DNA of 44,470 bases, from assembly GCA_947475005.1 (NCBI GenBank), contig CANJLI010000015.1:1-44470 (forward strand), given 5' to 3'. Of this stretch, positions 41,585 through 44,470 are shown one piece after another; the stretch's first letter is position 1, and each line of letters begins with the position of its first letter. Under the pieces are notes generated by a model, which saw only the letters and a program-made list of their open reading frames with translations, was not told the origin of the DNA and ran no database searches. The translations under genes were made by a program, and so were the position numbers. The DNA is from Deltaproteobacteria bacterium. GTDB taxonomy: Bacteria; Bdellovibrionota_B; Oligoflexia; Oligoflexales; Bog-1112.

Positions 41585-42436
41585 ATGCGCATGAAAAGGG
41601 CAGTGTACGCGCTGGCTACATTTCTATTTCCCCATTTGTTGCACGCTGCTTATCAAACTACCTGCTACGATCGCAATGATTTCTCCATCGACAATCAAAA
41701 AATCTGTGTGACCCAAGACCCTGGCGATGAGACGGAATATGTCATCTATTTCTTTCATGGGCTGAATGCGAGTCCAGATGATATGGGCAAAGGCAAGATG
41801 CTTAGCTACATCAACGAATATTTTGGGAAACACTTGCCAGGGAGAAAACCCGCAATTATCGGATATAGCCTTGGCAAACGCACCAACTTGGCCTTGCCGG
41901 GACGGTTGCAAAAACTGATGAAAGACGTATTTCCTCAGATCGAAGCGGATAACCTCCACTTCATCCCCAAAGCTCGTGCTGCCATGGGCGTTTCTATGGG
42001 TGCTTGGAATCTGTTCCACCTGCAGATGGCAGATACGAGTTACTTCACAAAAAGTGCGCTTCTCTGTCCTGCCATCGCCTCGATCCATCCTTGGTCTAGC
42101 AAGGAGGAAATTTCCGCCTATCGCAAACGAACCGGAGCCGGTTGGTTCCCTGTTACCATGATGTTACAAGGTGTAAGCGATTCCTACGGTGGTAAACAAG
42201 ACCTCTTCATGCCGTTTGACCCCTTCCCTTTGCTGAAAGCTCATCGTGGCCCCATTGGGGATTTGTATATTTCGGCAGAGGAACAGGATGAGTTTGGCTT
42301 TCAAGAAGGTGCTGCCCATTTGCGAGATGTTGCTAAGGCAAAAGGATCTTCGGTGGAATGGCATCTTCGTGCCGGAGGTCACTGTAAGTCACAAAAAATG
42401 CATGAGATTATAGAATTCTTGACTTTAAAATCTTGA
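41585..42436 (+). CDS. Exported alpha/beta-hydrolase (esterase-like)
   Basis: The 283-residue protein has a signal peptide ending near LLHAA and then an alpha/beta-hydrolase fold: YFFHGLNASPDD for the oxyanion loop, GVSMGAW for the nucleophile elbow, SAEEQDEFGF as a probable acid loop, and AGGHC near the end for the catalytic His. It resembles esterase D/feruloyl-esterase-type enzymes. Two cysteines near the N-terminus could form a disulfide. AAGGAG supports the start. Its stop overlaps the next reading frame by 4 bases. Confidence 0.82.
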   Translation: MRMKRAVYALATFLFPHLLHAAYQTTCYDRNDFSIDNQKICVTQDPGDETEYVIYFFHGLNASPDDMGKGKMLSYINEYFGKHLPGRKPAIIGYSLGKRTNLALPGRLQKLMKDVFPQIEADNLHFIPKARAAMGVSMGAWNLFHLQMADTSYFTKSALLCPAIASIHPWSSKEEISAYRKRTGAGWFPVTMMLQGVSDSYGGKQDLFMPFDPFPLLKAHRGPIGDLYISAEEQDEFGFQEGAAHLRDVAKAKGSSVEWHLRAGGHCKSQKMHEIIEFLTLKS

Positions 42437-44184
42437 AACAACGAGAAAGAGCATCCCCCGTGCATACAAGCATTCGTTCCCAAATTCGACCTATGATTGG
42501 TAGAAGATCCGCTGTCTGGTTGCTGGTAAGTGCCACAGCTGGACTTGGCCTGTCCGTAGTCGAGGTCCAGCTCTCCGTTTTCATCCAACTGTTTTTGAAA
42601 AGCATCGGCATTCCGATTCAGGTGGATCCCGGGATTTTTTCCCTTTTACCACGTTCTACTTCCTTGGAAGGACTGCTGGTCCTTCTCGTGGTGATCGGCG
42701 TGGGACGGGGGGCCTTTCAATTGTTGGTGAGTCAATCAGCTAGCATTGCCCAAGAGTCTATCAGTGCAAGGCTGCGTCTAATCGCCTTACATGATCTCCT
42801 GTACAGTCATCACAATCGATATGTATCAGCTGCAGCAACTCATACGCGATTGGGGGAGATTTTTCCTCGCACCTCTCAATTCTTTTATCAAATGGCCCAG
42901 GCTGTTCCTTTGCTTTTGGTGGCTGGCGTATTGACCCTCACCCTTTTTTCCATCTCCTTCTACTCGGCTTGTATCAGCGTGGTGGGTCTTATACTTCTCG
43001 CGGGTTTGTTGCTGGTACTCAATGCTCGAATCCGTCCTTACGCGGATCAGGTGCCTCGAGAGCAAGAGGGGCTCCTCACCGGTGTAGAGCGTGTGGCGCG
43101 TAACTGGTTGCTGGTGCGAGTGCTACGTACCCATCCCCAGGAATTTACACACTTATCAAGCAATATTTTAAACTATGCCTCTCATGCCATTCGGGCACAA
43201 ATTCTTGCCGCAGCGGGTGTCTTTGTCCCGCAAATGTTGGGTGTTTGCTTGCTGGTGGGGATTTTGCTGGTGAATATTTGGGTCCTACATACACCACCTC
43301 ATCAGCTGGTGGCCTTTTTGTATCTGTTCTTACGCTTGATCCAGACGCTCTCTCAAGCGGCTGCATTTTTAGGAGCAGCTGCCGTGCTGCGTCCTAACGC
43401 TCGCTTAGCTGCGGGTTACTTGGCTACCTTTGAGCCAGGGGAGTTGCACAAGGCTACACGGAGTACCCGAGAGATTCGTGCCATCGGTGGGTATCGACGT
43501 GCACCGACTTCCGTTGCGCATGTCCCGCAAAAGCGCCCGATTTCTCCCCCTGCCATCGAGGTTCGAGATCTTTCTTTTCGCTACAAGGGTCAACCGAAGG
43601 CCTTGTTTGAACACTTTTCTCGCGAGATCCCTGCGGGGCAACAACTGGGACTGGTGGGTAAGAGCGGGAGTGGAAAGTCCACCCTGCTGGGCCTCATTTT
43701 GGGCATTATTCCCCCAGATGCTGGGTCGGTTACGATAGATGGCATGCCTGCAGCGAAATATTTGGAGGCCCACACGGACTTTGTGGGCTTTGTGGGGGCA
43801 GAGCCTTTCTTGATCGCAGGGAGTATTGCGGACAATTTGAATTACGGTGCAGCCCATAGGTATACGAAGGAAGAGTACCGAGATGCGCTGCAACGGGCGA
43901 GTTTGCTTTCTTTTATAGAGAGTGTACCCCAAGGGCTCGATTATCTAATTCAGGAGAATGGGGAGGGGCTTTCTGCAGGGCAAAAGCAGAGACTGGCTCT
44001 TGCACGTGCGCTCTTGCGCCACCCGGTTCTCTTGGTCTTGGATGAGTTCACAGCTAATTTAGATGTGGATACGGAGAAGGAGATTGTAGCTTCTCTTGCG
44101 ACCCTCAAGGGGACCTGCACCATGCTCTTTATTTCCCACCGACCGGAGGCTCTCGTGTATAGCGATGTGCAGGTAGAGCTGTAA
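42433..44184 (+). CDS. ABC exporter, fused membrane and ATPase domains
   Basis: The 583-residue half transporter has an N-terminal membrane domain (about six hydrophobic segments from 27 to 320) and a C-terminal ATPase: Walker A GKSGSGKST (about 409-417), signature LSAGQ (about 513), Walker B LLVLDEF with Glu replacing nothing (DE kept), and the H-loop ISHRPEA. It would export lipids, peptides or drugs. The start is uncertain: TTG at 42433 overlaps the previous stop (TTGA), while GTG at 42460 has AGAAAGAG upstream. The stop codon TAA shares its last base with a foldback-element arm. Confidence 0.85.
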   Translation: MKQRERASPVHTSIRSQIRPMIGRRSAVWLLVSATAGLGLSVVEVQLSVFIQLFLKSIGIPIQVDPGIFSLLPRSTSLEGLLVLLVVIGVGRGAFQLLVSQSASIAQESISARLRLIALHDLLYSHHNRYVSAAATHTRLGEIFPRTSQFFYQMAQAVPLLLVAGVLTLTLFSISFYSACISVVGLILLAGLLLVLNARIRPYADQVPREQEGLLTGVERVARNWLLVRVLRTHPQEFTHLSSNILNYASHAIRAQILAAAGVFVPQMLGVCLLVGILLVNIWVLHTPPHQLVAFLYLFLRLIQTLSQAAAFLGAAAVLRPNARLAAGYLATFEPGELHKATRSTREIRAIGGYRRAPTSVAHVPQKRPISPPAIEVRDLSFRYKGQPKALFEHFSREIPAGQQLGLVGKSGSGKSTLLGLILGIIPPDAGSVTIDGMPAAKYLEAHTDFVGFVGAEPFLIAGSIADNLNYGAAHRYTKEEYRDALQRASLLSFIESVPQGLDYLIQENGEGLSAGQKQRLALARALLRHPVLLVLDEFTANLDVDTEKEIVASLATLKGTCTMLFISHRPEALVYSDVQVEL

Positions 44185-44198
44185 GAAGCTGTCTGAAG
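44184..44198. repeat. Lone arm of the foldback element
   Basis: AGAAGCTGTCTGAAG matches the terminal arm of the element at 13051 exactly, but the core and other arm are missing. It continues directly into the GGGGACAG element end. It abuts the stop codon of the ABC gene. Confidence 0.6.
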
Positions 44199-44206
44199 AT
44201 GAGATC

Positions 44207-44470
44207 GGGGACAGTTACCGAATGGCGCTTCCTTAAGCGTACTATTTGCCTAAATCCTTGGAAAACCGTCATCCCAAGGTCCCGAAGGGACCGTATGGGA
44301 TCCCTCTATTTGCCTAAATCCTTGGAAAACCGTCATCCCATAAGGTCCCGAAGGGACCGTATGGGATCCCTCTATTTGCCTAAATCCTTGGAAAACCGTC
44401 ATCCCAAGGTCCCGAAGGGACCGTATGGGATCCCTCTATTTGCCTAAATCCTTGGAAAACCGTCATCCCA
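44207..44470. repeat. Composite element end and 64-bp tandem array running off the window
   Basis: An element end (GGGGACAGTTACCGAATGG) as seen at 28565 leads into units beginning CTATTTGCCTAAATCC, each carrying one REP hairpin (GGTCCC-GAA-GGGACC). Units start at 44242, 44306, 44372 and 44436; the second is 66 bp by an extra TA, the others 64 bp. The array is cut by the window end. It opens a long frame, but repetition explains it. Confidence 0.85.

Noticed and set aside
44242..44470. CRISPR-like regularly spaced repeats
   Set aside because: The whole 64-bp unit is repeated, with no variable spacers and no cas genes nearby.

Overview
The window comes from a Gram-negative bacterium with an outer membrane. 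It carries a TonB system and a TonB-dependent receptor, several predicted lipoproteins, outer-membrane beta-barrels, an MlaE permease and periplasmic disulfide enzymes. The receptor–lipoprotein pair beside tonB, the PilZ proteins and the PorV/FadL-like barrel suggest a deltaproteobacterial-grade lineage (Myxococcota or Bdellovibrionota). That is inference; no rRNA or marker phylogeny is available here. LRR, ankyrin-like and ADP-ribosyltransferase-like secreted proteins hint at interaction with host or prey, also unproven.

Layout. 1-5.1 kb: a gene end, namZ, a PilZ protein, a DsbA-like protein, orn, and a VKOR–DsbA fusion. 5.2-11.15 kb: a tightly packed minus-strand operon running from an outer-membrane barrel through a lipoprotein, a PilZ/acyltransferase-like protein and an MltD-like transglycosylase to nnrD. 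11.15-13.3 kb: two composite repeats, maf–tsaC, and a 201-bp foldback element. 13.36-18.4 kb: dnaJ, tonB diverging from a TonB-dependent receptor, and a coupled lipoprotein. 18.4-19.4 kb: two tandem Gly/His-rich exported proteins. 19.4-21.5 kb: dnaX preceded by the SRP RNA gene, with a second foldback copy between them. 21.7-27.1 kb: the 2-oxoglutarate dehydrogenase operon in the order E2–E3–E1. 27.2-30.6 kb: an accessory stretch with an LRR protein, a truncated HAD pseudogene, a TIR-flanked element, an ART-like Cys-repeat lipoprotein and the intact HAD phosphatase. 30.6-34.2 kb: a long structured leader, a barrel and a lipoprotein alpha/beta hydrolase. 34.3-38.7 kb: a small exported protein with mtaB, an ankyrin-like protein, a membrane protein, a lipoprotein and mlaE. 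38.8-44.2 kb: leuS, a repeat-rich gap, an exported esterase and an ABC exporter. 44.2 kb to the end: a 64-bp tandem array that runs off the window.

The most distinctive content is in three groups. First, several families of intergenic palindromes: REP/BIME-like hairpin pairs whose stems differ between copies yet keep pairing, a foldback element whose arms differ between copies but match within a copy, and a TTAA-flanked TIR element. Second, the Gly/His-rich protein pair next to a TonB receptor locus. Third, exported proteins with unusual repeats: four C...F.G..(F/Y)G.....(F/L)CA units after an ART-like domain, and LRRs followed by an F-box-like tail. No tRNA, rRNA, CRISPR array, transposase or integrase gene was found.
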